Shown: piece after piece, positions 1 to 10,982 of the stretch | Layout: each line of letters opens with the position of its first letter | Position numbering within the stretch: position 1 is the first letter of the stretch | Origin: Limnoperna fortunei | Lineage: Eukaryota > Mollusca > Bivalvia > Mytilida > Modiolidae | Length of the DNA: 64,000 nucleotides | Assembly: GCA_944474755.1 (NCBI GenBank) | Contig: OX104114.1 | Coordinates: 49,406,647-49,470,646 of the forward strand | Reading direction: 5' to 3' | The notes under the pieces: model-generated | Seen by the model: the letters and a program-made list of their open reading frames with translations, nothing else | What the model was told of the DNA's origin: nothing | Database searches by the model: none | Program-made: the position numbers and the translations under genes

Positions 1-36
1 GCAGCTACACTTCCAAATGTAATGTGAATTCAGTTC

Positions 37-245
37 AGTTTGTTATTTTAATGTGATTTAACATCATTTTCAGTAATTTTTCAGCTGTATTGTCACATAC
101 AATTGGTGGAGGAATCTACAGAATCTGGTGAAAACCCTGAACTAGCAATTCTTGTCAATTAAGATTAAGTTGAGCACACCATGCAAACAGTGAGACTCAA
201 AACTGCAACCTTAATGTTAATAGACATGTAATCAACTGATGTTTA
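37..245 (-). repeat. Old, diverged tRNA-derived SINE
   Basis: Recognisable by comparison with the well-preserved copies at 10620 and 16072. It keeps the tail-side motif 'cagtaatttttcagctgta', then 'cttgtcaattaagatt', 'gagcacacc' and 'cagtgagactcaaaactgc'. Many substitutions and no visible target duplication indicate an old insertion. The tRNA-like head would lie at the right end on the minus strand and is largely decayed. Confidence 0.6.
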
Positions 246-439
246 ATGTCAGTCGCAGCAAGTTGTTAGCTATATCATGGCGATGGGGTTTTTTGTCTTG
301 TCTGCGAAGATAGTCGCTTAAAGCAAGACATACGTATGGGAATTTGGTGGCAACTGCGGTATAAACACTTGACATTTTTAGTTTTAGCTTTCGTAAAGGC
401 TAGCCGTTTCTTTTTTTGTGGACAAAAATACGTACCGTT

Positions 440-1790
440 TTAGCTCACCTGGACCGAAGGTGAGCTTTTGCTATCACCTGGCGTCCGTCGTCCGTCGTCT
501 GTCGTCCGTCGTAAACTTTTTCAAAAATCTTCTCCTCTGAAACCACTGGGCCAATTTTTTCAAACTTGGCCACAATCATCCTTAGGGTTCCTAGTTTCAA
601 GTTTGTACCCAGGGTGTTGATCAACAAACAAATATGGCCGCTGTTACTAAAAATAGAACATGGGGGTCAACACAGGTTTTTGATCATTATCTAAAAAACT
701 ATAATAGCTATAGAGACAACCGTTACTTCAAATTGATCAGCACATTAAGGTCTACAATAGTTGCTATTAGTGCGAAGTTGTGTATTGGCGTCTTGTAGGA
801 GTTATTGCCCTTTTTTGACGATTCTTGACAAAATTTTTGGTATTTACAATATAACCTGAAAATTATACGAAGTAGAGTGAAACTGTAAAAGGCAAAAATG
901 ATCAGCAATAAAAGCCCTACAATTCACTTTATTGGTCTGAAATTGTCAGATGACTCCTTATATGGGTTATTGCCCTTAAATGGTAATTTTTTATGAAATT
1001 TTCCGCTTTTGTCCTGTAACTAAAAAACTGTAACAGCTAGAGTGAAACTGTTAATAGCAAAACTGATCAGCAATACAAGCCCTACAAATTTCTTTTAAGC
1101 CTGAAATTGTCAGTTGACTCATCATAGGAGTTATCGCCCTTAAATTGCACTTTTTTATGAAATTTTCCGTTTTTGTCCTGTAACTTAAAAACCATAACAG
1201 CTAGAGTGAAATAATAAATTGCAAAAATGATCAGCAAAAAAGCCCTACAATTAATTTAATTGGTCTGAAATTGTGAGATGACTCCTTATAGGGGTTATTG
1301 CCCTTATATGACAATTTTGTTATGAAATTTTCCAATTTTGTCCTGTAACTTGAAAACTATAGTAGCTAGATTAAAACTGTTAATTGCAAAAATGATCAGC
1401 AATAGAAGCCCTACAAATGATTGCTAAGTCCAAAATTGCAAGATGACTTTTTATAGGAGTTATTGTCCTTTCATAATGAATTCGGACAAATGAACAGTTT
1501 TTTTAAATGTAAATTAGTCTATAACACACCTATTAGTAGAGTAAAACTGTAAATTTCTAAAGTACCCTAAAGAACAATGCCTAAAAAACATTTAATTTTC
1601 AGAAATCGTCGATGGCACCTTATAGGAGTTATTGTATTTAACAAATTTTTTGAAGAAATGTTAAGTTTTTGCACAGTAACTTAAAAGCTATAACAACTAG
1701 ACTGAAACTGTTAATTTCAAAAAATTTAATAAAGTTTAAGTCATTTGGATTCCAGACGAGCGATTACAGGCTCCTGGGAGCCTCTAGTTA
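440..1790. repeat. Interspersed element with ~165-bp internal tandem units
   Basis: The left end reads 'tagctcacctgg...aggtgagctttt' followed by short (CGTCCGT)-like iterations near 480-515; a similar left end recurs at 62250. From about 735 the sequence repeats every 164-165 bp: the motif 'gatcagca' occurs at 735, 900, 1065, 1229 and 1394, and weaker units continue to about 1720. Each unit carries 'agctagagtgaaactgtt' and 'ggagttattgccctt'-like segments. No coding sequence is visible; short frames here are chance. It resembles non-autonomous interspersed repeats common in bivalve genomes (family knowledge; exact class not assigned). Confidence 0.7.
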
Positions 1791-2784
1791 ATGTTAAATG
1801 GCAATATGTTTTGTTATTGTTTACATCACTTCATTATAAGTAAACAATGTTTATATAACCAAACGAGGCAACCGTAAAATATTCGTCAAAGGCAGCAATT
1901 GAAGCATGCACTGTGCTTAGCATCTCTAGATGCATCATACGATGTTGATGTGAACCTTGTCAGAAAGCAGGAAAAGAATTAAAATTTTTCTCATAACCGG
2001 AGTCATTTTTCCATAAAATACAGATCAGAGGCAGTATCCAAGAATGCATTGAGGGTAGTTCCTAGATGCATCATATTCACCAATGTAGTTGCTGTAGACC
2101 TGTTCGCGAAAATGTCACGCATCGGAAATTTTCGACAATTTCTTCCGTGTTTAGTTTTATGATACACATTTTATGATAAAAATACACAAATCAATGCCAC
2201 TTTCCTTTATATTTAAAACAGCTTTATTCCCATTATCTTGCATATATTTAACCTTTTTTTCATTGTAACCGATTCGTGATCGCTCGGCTTTTCTCGAGTG
2301 GCTACTAACGTCTGTTGGAGTATTATGATTGCTACAGCCCCGTAATCATACGGGGTTTTCATCCCTAACTTAGCTCTGCTTATTTGTTGGCCAACTGGCA
2401 GCTATCTCCCGATTTAGCAGCCAATTAAGACACACCATTGTTTATCTGTTATCCTTGAGGTACGACTGACTGATCTCCGCAGTTTAGCTTTTGATTATTT
2501 ATCACGTTTCGCATGCAGAAACAGTGCATATAGATTGCTTATGAAACGTACATGACAGTCTGGTAGGCTTCATCTGACCTCAATTTCACGGTCCAGTGAC
2601 TGTTAAAATTGTTTGAAGTTGGTCTGTTATTCTGTAACCATGCATAATATATTTTATATACAAGCACTATAGCGATATTTACATGTTGCTCATTAAGTAA
2701 TTGTATTTTCACTTCTGAAGCTAAATGCAGGCTAGATATTTTTTGTGTTTACATTTGTTGCTGGGGATAAGTAGGAGTACCAGA
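1791..2784. other. AT-rich non-coding stretch, nothing recognised
   Basis: No frame of meaningful length and no repeat pair was spotted with other parts of the window. Between 1900 and 2095 two loosely similar segments ('agatgcatcatacgatg' and 'agatgcatcatattcacc') suggest an old local duplication. Confidence 0.4.
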
Positions 2785-2932
2785 TAAAAACATGACCTTC
2801 GAAAGTCAAACTGTCAATAAAGATTGGAGTCCAGCACACCATGTACGTAGTGAAACTCAAACCCACAACCTCAATAGTAGATGACTAACTACCTTAACGA
2901 CCAACTACCTTTGTCGAGGCCAACAAGGACGA
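2785..2932 (-). repeat. Diverged SINE fragment (head half)
   Basis: Matches the head-side half of the SINE family seen at 10620 and 16072: 'aaagattggagtc', 'agcacacc', 'gtgaaactcaaaccc', then 'tagatgactaactacctt' and a terminal 'gaggcc'. The tail half is missing or unrecognisable. Confidence 0.55.
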
Positions 2933-4830
2933 ATTGCACTTAAGTATACTGCTTTGAACCTGTACTACTTTTGTTTTTGTCAAGTTCCAATTACATACAC
3001 TGGAATACATTTTGGAAATGAGAAAATCTCGTCTCAGTTACACTGAAGTCGCACTTTTCAAAATTGGTAAACAATTGTTACAATTGGTTTTTCTAAGTTA
3101 TAACTCAAGCAAGAAATATTTGGCACAGCCCTACAGAATGTCGCCATTGATGTGATCTCATTATGTATTGACTGTGTACCAAGTTTTAATGTAATGAAAT
3201 CATCCCAAAGATTCAACGCATAGGTAAACCTGAAGTGTAGTGGACAAGTGAACGAACCAAAAATCTGTATGTCTCCAAACCTTTGTTGATGGGACCAAAT
3301 TACTTGTTCCTGTACACCATATAATTGCAAATAATTCTAATGTCGACTAAACCAGATGCAGTGGAACCAGAGACTGGGCCATTGTACCATATGTATTTGT
3401 TGCAAAACGAGTATGTAAGCATTAAATCATGATAAATATAGAAATAAAGACTAGTATGGGCATATATTGTATAGATATATCATATATTTGGCCGATTGGT
3501 TAAGATTGTTTTTCATCTACTATTGATGATGTGGTCAACCCAACCTTAATTTACAAGGATTTTCAGTTTCTTCAATAAAACTGGAGATTATGATATTGCT
3601 GAAAAATTATGAAAATGAATGAAGTAGCAGTATATTTATATTGCATCTTGAACACAAGGAAATGCCAAAAGTTTATCATAGGAACTTTGTAAGTCCCATG
3701 ATTCAGAGCAAGACATTTTAGTAACTGAATTTCAAATATGAACATAAAGTTAAATTAAATGTAATGTTTATTGTGTCATACTTGCAAATAAACAATTAAT
3801 AATGTATTGACAAGCAATGCTACTACTAATTGCATGCGAAATATATAAAGCAACTTGAAAATTCAAAACAAACATAAGTTATTCTGGTAAATTAACAACT
3901 ATTTTGTCTATCATAGCCCGATTTTTTTAATTACATGTGTCTAAATATACCGATCTCTGAGGCGATGAGTGAGTTTATGATAGTGACACATTTAACTAAG
4001 TTCAATAAAGACACTGCCAAACAGATCTGGCTCCTTTTCATCAGCTAAGTACTTCATAATTTTCAAACACATCTTCTTTATGTCTGTGATGTTCCTGTTT
4101 CTGTTTAATATTAACACGTATCATCCAAGTTTTAATCAAAGCCGATTTAAACCGGCGACCTTAAACCCTTTATTTTCGTCATTGTTGACGGTTTAAATGT
4201 AAATGAGAGGCTGCCAGTTTATTTTGTAACTTATCTTCATTTTAAATACTTAATTTCTACTTTAATACCAAAACACGTCAGATTTTCCAGTGTCACTGTA
4301 AGATTCTGAGGTAACGCCCTAAATTTCTTATTTAATCGTATCGGTTTGCCAAGTCGGTAGCCCGTTTTTTTATAATATGCTGCCGTGCAAATTCACTTTC
4401 ATCTGGTGTAGCTTCCATCTGCATGAATACAAAATCCGCAAATAACATACACATTTTGATTTTGTGATCGTATGTACAACTTTCGTGGCGTTGTTTATTC
4501 AGTGGATTCTATAGTAGTAAGACAATTAGCTTCAATTCGTTTTGTTTTACATCCCGGTAAAATCTTGTTGACATTACTTTGGCGTGAAATGAATAAAGCC
4601 GATTTGTCGATATTCCGAGTGTATACCTAACCTAACGAACCTGTCGCAATATAAAGGTTTTCATTTCAAATGAGACTAATCTGGTTACCCAGATTTCTAT
4701 TCTGGCGGCCCCAACCTGTACCATTTCACTTTACCTATAAGTGTTTTACCTTTTGATCATATATTACACCGGCATATTCTAAAGAAGACATATATAGGTT
4801 AGATATACAATATCCAGTGTAAGATATATT
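2933..4830. other. Non-coding stretch, nothing recognised
   Basis: AT-rich sequence without convincing exons. A 90-codon minus-strand frame at 3058-3330 has no recognisable domain and atypical composition, and was not accepted as a gene. Confidence 0.4.
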
Positions 4831-5934
4831 GACATAGGATCTTCACTGTGGGTCCTTTTTTGACCTTACCAAGGTCCAGGTGAGATTGTAAGAAGTCGAG
4901 GTCAAAATCCTATTTTTTGGAAATTCTGCTTTATCGTGTATAAAAAATGGTAAATGCTAATAAATAATTTGTTTTAAAGCATTAAATACGCAAATATCAA
5001 ACACTTTGAAGTCAAGGTCAGTTATCGCAATTAACGTCCTACTTCATGGCATTTTTATTTCGAAAGATATACGAATGGTTTATTTTCGTTTGTTTATTTT
5101 GAAAAGAAAAGCCAATTTCCATAAAACCAAAGTCAAGGCCAAGTCATTTTTGCAATAAGTGGAAAACCTCTCATTTGTTCGGTAGAACCAATGAACTTAT
5201 ATTTATTATTCTTTTTTTCAACCATTTCTTTTCCCATTATAAATTTTGTTTCGCGACATGTCGTAGAGACATTTTGTACTATCGATGTATGAGACATTAT
5301 GTTTTCGCAGTTAACCCTGGCACACCGAACACTTTTTTTTTACGGAGTAAATCCCCATGTCACAAAAATATTGTGTGCAGATTAATAATGAAACCGCTAA
5401 AGATGTCGCGATAAAAGTTGTTGCAAAATGGTCAGCTACTGATTGTGACAATTTGTTACATATCGCGTAAAGGAATTTGAAGACTCCTTATAAGAGTTAT
5501 TTCCCCTTATTTATTGGAAGTACATTTTGTACCATTGAAACTCATGAACCAGAGGTGATAGAGACTTGGGATTTCACAGTTGGTCATCATTGACCTTGAC
5601 CTTGAAAAAGGTCACAAGGTCATAGGTCAAAGTCACTTTCTAAATTTTGACATTATGGTGTGTGCGATTCTCCTCCTGAACCATAAGCGCTAGAGAAATA
5701 AATCTTTTACCAAAACGTAGAACATATTAAGGTCTTGAAAGGTCACTATAAATGATTTGACTTTTGAAAGAGTTATCTACCCGGGATCGTTAAATATAGT
5801 GTAAATAGCGTTATCTCTGTATATAATATATTTTGACCTCGGATCTTCCGTGTTGTTGATTGTTGACCTTCAGCAAGGTTAAGGTCATAAGCTAAGAGGT
5901 CAAGGTCAAGTTATTTTTTTTTAATTTTGCATTT
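4831..5934. repeat. AGGTCA-rich degenerate repeat array (left part)
   Basis: Repeated segments carry AGGTCA/TGACCT hexamers (for example 5580-5632 and 5860-5915) alternating with 'gaaagatatacgaatggttt' and 'tttgtttattttg'-type segments. The same motifs resume at 8130-8400, on the other side of the mobile element at 5935-8090, so the array appears to have been split by that insertion. Confidence 0.55.
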
Positions 5935-8090
5935 TCATATGTTCGATCTCATTATCTCTTAATGATATATAATTGTTTTCGGGTAAATTGAGCAAAAAGG
6001 TAAAAACCATACTCTACAATATAGTTCATGTTGTAAGTGATAAAATTTGTTAATTTAATGCTAAAGAAAATATTTCAATTACAGTTTTTCGTATTTGTTA
6101 AATCCTCCTAGCTTTAAAATACATTTTTCTGTCCTAATCTAATAAGGAGTAGTAAAGATGAACAAAATCGTATATTAATGCGCTTTTGACCTCGCTAGAA
6201 AGGATCATCGCTTCAATTTTATTTCTTGGATTATTTCACGATTTATAGGGTATGCTTAGTATTTTTTTAATGCATTCTTATCTTTACAAAATAAAATTTA
6301 TATACCTGTGTTTCTTTTATTAATTAGATAGATAATTTGATAATAAAAAGGCATTTTTAGATTTTGTTACGTTATATTACGTAATGTATATGTTAGAAAG
6401 ACTTGTTCAGTTCAATTTTATCATTATATTTTTTTTGTTTGGATTATTTCACGCTTGATAGAGCAAGCTTCATATCTTTTTTGCATTCGTATATTTACAT
6501 AAAAATGTAGATGATTATGAATTTGACTTTATCGATAATTTTCAATTTTATTTCTTTTGTTTTGTCAGAATTTCTAGGGTACTTAAGCCTTGTAGTTTTT
6601 ATGCAGTTTCTAATCTTCACATAATAGAATTTGAATGTATTTGTTTTTATGGGAATTCATAAGATGATTTGATAAAAATAATGCATTTTAAAATTTTGTA
6701 GTATTACGTAATGCACGATCGATAATTTGCAGTATTATTTCTGGATTATTTCATTATTATGGTAAAAAATGAAACCTTTATGTAGAAATTCATCAATCTT
6801 GAACATTAAATTTAATTTCCCTGGGTTTTAATTATTTACGATTTCGAAATCCGAAACTCTCTCGCACGAGATTGGCCAAGAACGAGGCGAGTGTGTGTGT
6901 GTGTGTGTGTGCGTGGTGGGGGGGGGGGGGGGGGGGTGAGGGGTAAGAGATATTTCTGTGATGTAATTGTAAATTGTAAATTAGATGTGCCTTGTTTATT
7001 TGCTAATTCCTTATTTATGACACTGAACTTTAATGAAAGGTATAAATGGAAGACTATTAAGACTCACATAATTAGCCACGAAAATGCTAATTTAGATTAT
7101 GATTTTTATACGAAAATACGATTTTAAAACAGGCATGTTATTTAAAGAAATTTGATTTTCTGAATGAGTGAAAAATGTCATAAACATTAGTAGGGAAAAT
7201 AAATTTCTTTATAATAAGAAAAAAAAACACAAAAGGTTTGCATTTTTATTTAATTCAAGATTTAACATTTTTTATGTAGAACTATTTTAAAGAAGCAGTT
7301 ATATTTAGATACTTATAGAAATATATTAAACCTACCTCTAAGATCGTATATGAAGTCCTTTAAACAAACAGAAATTAAAAAAGCTATATAAAATTGTGAA
7401 AAATGTATATAAAAATACAATAGAAAAACAATTCAGTTACATTCCAATAAAGGTCATCAACAGTTGTAATAGTTGAAAATAATTCTAGAAGTTAATATTC
7501 TCATAAATTGTTTTGCATAAACAGAGGCATATAATTACATGTCTCTGGCAAAAATAAGACTCTTCTATATATTTTTTTTATTTTACAGTCTGAAAATATT
7601 ATTAAGTTCTTGGCAATGTTTATGCACATGAACGTTAGTTTGACGTTTGAATACATTTTAATTGCAAATTTTTTGAAAAACAATTTGTATTACTGTAAAA
7701 TTAAATCAATAGAAATTGTAACTTGTCGGTATTTTTCTTTGATCTTCCGAGGATGCCCGACGGAAGTACGCGATAACTGTCGATCTTACCGCCCCCCTTT
7801 TTTTCCCACAGAACCACGTGATTATGTGATTTCGAAAAGGCCATACGGTAAACATTTGTCTTTCCTACATATTGCCTTTTTGATTACAATACTCTTCTCA
7901 AAGTTGAGATATTATAATCAAGATGATTATTTCTTGCCTTGCACAATCGTCTTTATTTGTAACCTTTTACAGCATATGATGAAATTTTAAATAAAACAAG
8001 TTGAAAAAAACTATTAAAACCAAATCGGATACACCTATAACATATAAATCGAACATCTCTGGATATTGGTGTAACCCATATCATTTCTTG
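5935..8090 (+). mobile_element. Helentron-like non-autonomous element, copy 1
   Basis: Shares order and ends with the copy at 13306-15087. It begins TCATATGTTCGATCTC. Near the right end it has 'atcgaacat', the inverted complement of 'atgttcgat' at the left end, followed by an imperfect hairpin ('ggatattggtgtaaccca') and a T-rich terminus. Left-terminal TC, asymmetric inverted repeats, a 3' hairpin and insertion next to T without an obvious target duplication are the published hallmarks of Helentron-type Helitrons and their non-coding derivatives. Internally it has several degenerate units containing 'ttggattatttcac' (6225-6770), a (GT)n/G tract and no transposase or helicase. The longest internal frame (7610-7990) shows no domain. 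Confidence 0.65.
6891..6936. repeat. (GT)n microsatellite followed by long G tract
   Basis: About ten GT dinucleotides run into an 18-20 nt G homopolymer. The tract sits at the same internal place as the shorter G tract at 14135-14148 in the second copy of the element, so it is part of the element and varies in length. Confidence 0.9.
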
Positions 8091-8420
8091 TCTATGTAAG
8101 TGAAGTGGTTATTTATGATTAATTATGGTTAAAGGTCAAGATCAACTTAGTCCCTGAATGTCCCAATTTATGACCTTTTTTATTTCAAAAGATATCTGAA
8201 TGGTTTTTTCTTTGATATGTTTATTTTGTGAATGGATTTAATTTAAACATAAAAGGGTTTGAGGTCAAGCTCATATTGTCCTAGAATTTGACCTTTTCTC
8301 GTTTTGTAGTTATCTAAATAATTTTTCCTTAAATTTGTTAATTTTATCAAAGAACGAATAAGGTTTATGGGTAAAATTTAAAGGTCTTTTAACTCTTGTA
8401 CATGTTGATTCTTTTTTATT
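8091..8420. repeat. AGGTCA-rich degenerate repeat array (right part)
   Basis: Continuation of the repeat at 4831-5934. Two units carry 'aaggtcaagatcaa' and 'gaggtcaagctca' followed by 'gaccttttt' and 'aaagatatctgaatggtttt'. No coding potential. Confidence 0.5.
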
Positions 8421-8482
8421 CCCTTGTGTGGAAAGCCTAATAATCGGTTTAGAGAACGATTGAACTTATATTTATTAATATT

Positions 8483-8510
8483 AAGGTCTTTCCCACTGTG
8501 GAAAGACCTT
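8483..8510. repeat. Perfect 11-bp stem hairpin
   Basis: Arms at 8483-8493 and 8500-8510 are exact inverse complements (AAGGTCTTTCC / GGAAAGACCTT) around a six-base loop. It lies upstream of the broken MULE and could be the end of another repeat element. No function is assigned. Confidence 0.8.
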
Positions 8511-8811
8511 CTTACCTTTCTTATGATTATTATTTTTTTCTTTTTTTCCGCCATCATTTGCTAAAAAGTGTCGCGACATATCATTTTGATACTTGGTACC
8601 ATTAATCGGTCATACTTGCAGATGACTCATTTCGCCCTATGAAACCGATCTATTTTTAGTAACAAAGTTATCTGCCCCAACACTGTAAACCCTTGTTAGC
8701 AGATAAACTGATAAACCGTAATCGATTCTTAAAATCTGAAGTATACAAAATGTTGCTGGAGCTATAGCATTCTTAGGAAATGATGGCGATGACGTCAGCT
8801 CCCAGCATTCA

Positions 8812-8921
8812 GGCATCGCTCAGAGGTACATAATGTAAACGTCGGACCAGTGACATAGACCCTGTTTACACAACATGAAAATGCGTGTTTGTTTACATTA
8901 TCTGTTCCTCTGAGCGATGCC
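8812..8921. repeat. Inverted repeat at 5' edge of MULE-like pseudogene
   Basis: Left arm 8812-8840 (GGCATCGCTCAGAGG...ATAATGTAAAC) and right arm about 8889-8921 pair almost completely, apart from a few extra bases in the right arm. The spacer is about 50 bases. The right arm overlaps the first codons of the transposase-like frame. Confidence 0.7.
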
Positions 8922-10517
8922 CGGCTAGAACATGTACCTCAAGTGCCGCTTACAATAGATGATGTTTCAATATACGGAACGTGGAAACGAACATGGTCTG
9001 AAGAGAAATTTCTCTTGTACAAAGACAATGAATGGGGAGTCCTTATATATGCAACTGAAGATAATTTGAAAAAACTTACAACGGTGCCACGAAATCTATT
9101 GTGATGGGACTTTTAGAACATGTCCAAGACCTTATCAGCACTAATTTACCATACATGGAATGTATACAAATCGTGTTCTGTGTTTTGTTAACTGCCTGAT
9201 GGTTAATAGAACAATTGCATATTACAGACACGTCTTTCAAGTTTAAAAGGGACAAATTCGGGAAGTTACTAACCAAAGATCTAGAAGAGTTGTGTGCGAC
9301 TTTGAGCAAGCCATAATAACGGCAGTCGAGACAGAACTACCGAGAGCACAAATAAGCGGGTGCTTTTTCCATTTCAAGCAGAATTTGTGGAGAAAAGTGC
9401 AAAATTTAGGCTTAGCCACAGAGTTCCGTCAGAACCAAAGATTGAAAAAAGTCATTCGAAAGGTGATGGCCATTGGATATCTACCGCTGGCTGTAGTGCG
9501 TCAGAATTTCCGACTGCTGAGAACATCTAGGAATACTGTTCGATTGTGTAGACGTTTTCCGGAGTTTACCGATTTCCTGGACTTCTGTGAGAACAACTAC
9601 CTGCACGCCAATGGAATGTTCCTTCCCCAGATGTGGAATGTCTATGACGGAGACATAAACAACAGAACAAATAACTACGTTGAAAGTAAGTTTATTTTAT
9701 AGTAAAAATCGAACCCACTCCATTTTGTGGCAATGTCCCGTAAGTGTCCCCCGCCGCAACTAGGAGCGGAGACATAGAAATGCCGGGCGTCCGTCCGTTC
9801 ATCACATTTTTTTTTTCTTCTATTATTCTAGGCTTTCGATATTTTGTAAGCAGCTTCTTGTTATTTTAGTTATTACACAATGTCCTGAATACACGAGAAT
9901 TGGTGAAAAATGTTTTGTTACTCTCACCCCAATGGCCTAACTTCTGCCTGAACTAACAACCAATAAAAATAAAAACTCATGGCAGTTGGAATTTCCGCAG
10001 CAACATTTTAATATATATATAATATAAAGTTGAAAATTTTCATTTTATTTCGGCTCCATGTATTTAGTGTTAGGTTTAATGGTACGTGTATTGTATAAAT
10101 ATATTGCTCTCAGAAGGTTTGAACTACGGTTATATTTTACTATCTGAGTGAGTGATCGAGTTGATGTTTTACGCCTTTGTAACACTATATAAAATATATA
10201 AGGGATATTTTACAATCAGAGAAACAATGTAAATTAGTATGGCGTGAACTAATATGATCATAAATTTGAAAAAAGCATAATAACTGCATATATTTTTCAC
10301 AGGCTATCACAGAATGTGGAACAATGCTGTGGCAGTGCGTCATCCCTCACTATGGACATTCATCAGATGTCTGAAGGACCAACAGGCCACGCTGGAGAAT
10401 ACTGTGGAGGCTACTGACAAAGGAGAAACGGCACCGAAACGGAAGAAAAAGTGGAAGGAACTAGCAGAGAGAATAACTAGACTACAGCAGGACTATGACC
10501 AGGGGTGCGGAATTTAG
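8889..10517 (+). pseudogene. Broken FLYWCH/MULE-type transposase with one intron
   Basis: Conceptual translation recovers the MULE transposase order. An N-terminal segment has 'LDDV'-like and 'FLLY' features (about 8950-9090). It is followed, after a frameshift near 9100, by DGTFRTCPR (about 9103-9130; first catalytic Asp), an in-frame stop near 9138, and NCLMVNRTIAYYRHVF. From 9292 an intact frame reads CDFEQAI (second catalytic Asp) and GCFFHFKQNLWRKVQ, through MWNVYDGDINNRTNNYVE. A GTAAGT donor at 9686 and a TTTTCACAG acceptor ending at 10302 join this to YHRMWNNAVAVRHPSLWTF and a lysine-rich tail ending in TAG at 10517. The family sequence at the junction is VE-x-[WY]-H-R, so the splice is well supported. 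The frameshift and the stop make it non-functional. It is probably a decayed transposon rather than a domesticated gene. Confidence 0.8.
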
Positions 10518-10619
10518 ACCAATATAGGAATATTGTGCTATGGCATCGTTCAGTTTTGACTTTAACGTTTGAAACTTGTGTCTAAGAATAAATGTTACAT
10601 TTAATTAGGAATAAAATGT

Positions 10620-10882
10620 TGTTTGTTTGTTTGATGGTGTTTAACGCCACTTTCAGCAATTTTTCAGCCATATCATGGCGTCCAGTTTTTATTGGGGGAG
10701 GAAGCCGGAGTATCCGGAGAAAACCCCCGACCTGCGGTAGGAAAACTTGCAATCCTTGTCAATTAAGATTGGAGTTGAGTACACCCTGCCGGAAGTGAGA
10801 ATCAAACCCGCAATCTGAGTGTTGATAGACCACGTGATCAATAGTAGACGAACTACCTTGACCACTCGGCCACCGAGGCCCC
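10620..10882 (-). mobile_element. tRNA-derived SINE, full length, 13-bp target duplication
   Basis: Flanked by identical 13-bp direct repeats AGGAATAAAATGT (10607-10619 and 10883-10895). On the minus strand it starts GGGGCCTCGGTGGCCGAG, a tRNA-like head with an A-box-like TGGCCGAGTGGTC. A B-box-like segment follows in this family (in the 16072 copy, GGTTCGATTCTC), and the element ends in an (AAAC)n-type tail. Copies at 15498 and 16072 are close relatives. It is non-coding and transcribed by RNA polymerase III in such families. It lies just downstream of the MULE pseudogene. Confidence 0.9.
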
Positions 10883-10951
10883 AGGAATAAAATGTAATAA
10901 TAAAGTAATTATAAATAAAAGCTATAATCTTTTTCTGATCTCCCATGGCGT

Positions 10952-10967
10952 GGGGGGGGGGGGGGGG
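10952..10967. repeat. G homopolymer
   Basis: Uninterrupted run of about 16 G after 'catggcgt'. It is the third long G/C tract in this part of the window and a likely place for length errors. Confidence 0.9.
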
Positions 10968-10982
10968 CGTCAAACTTGTTGA

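Noticed and set aside
7610..7990. 126-codon frame inside the Helentron-like element
   Set aside because: The second copy of the element (14600-15000) does not preserve this frame, so it is not under coding constraint.
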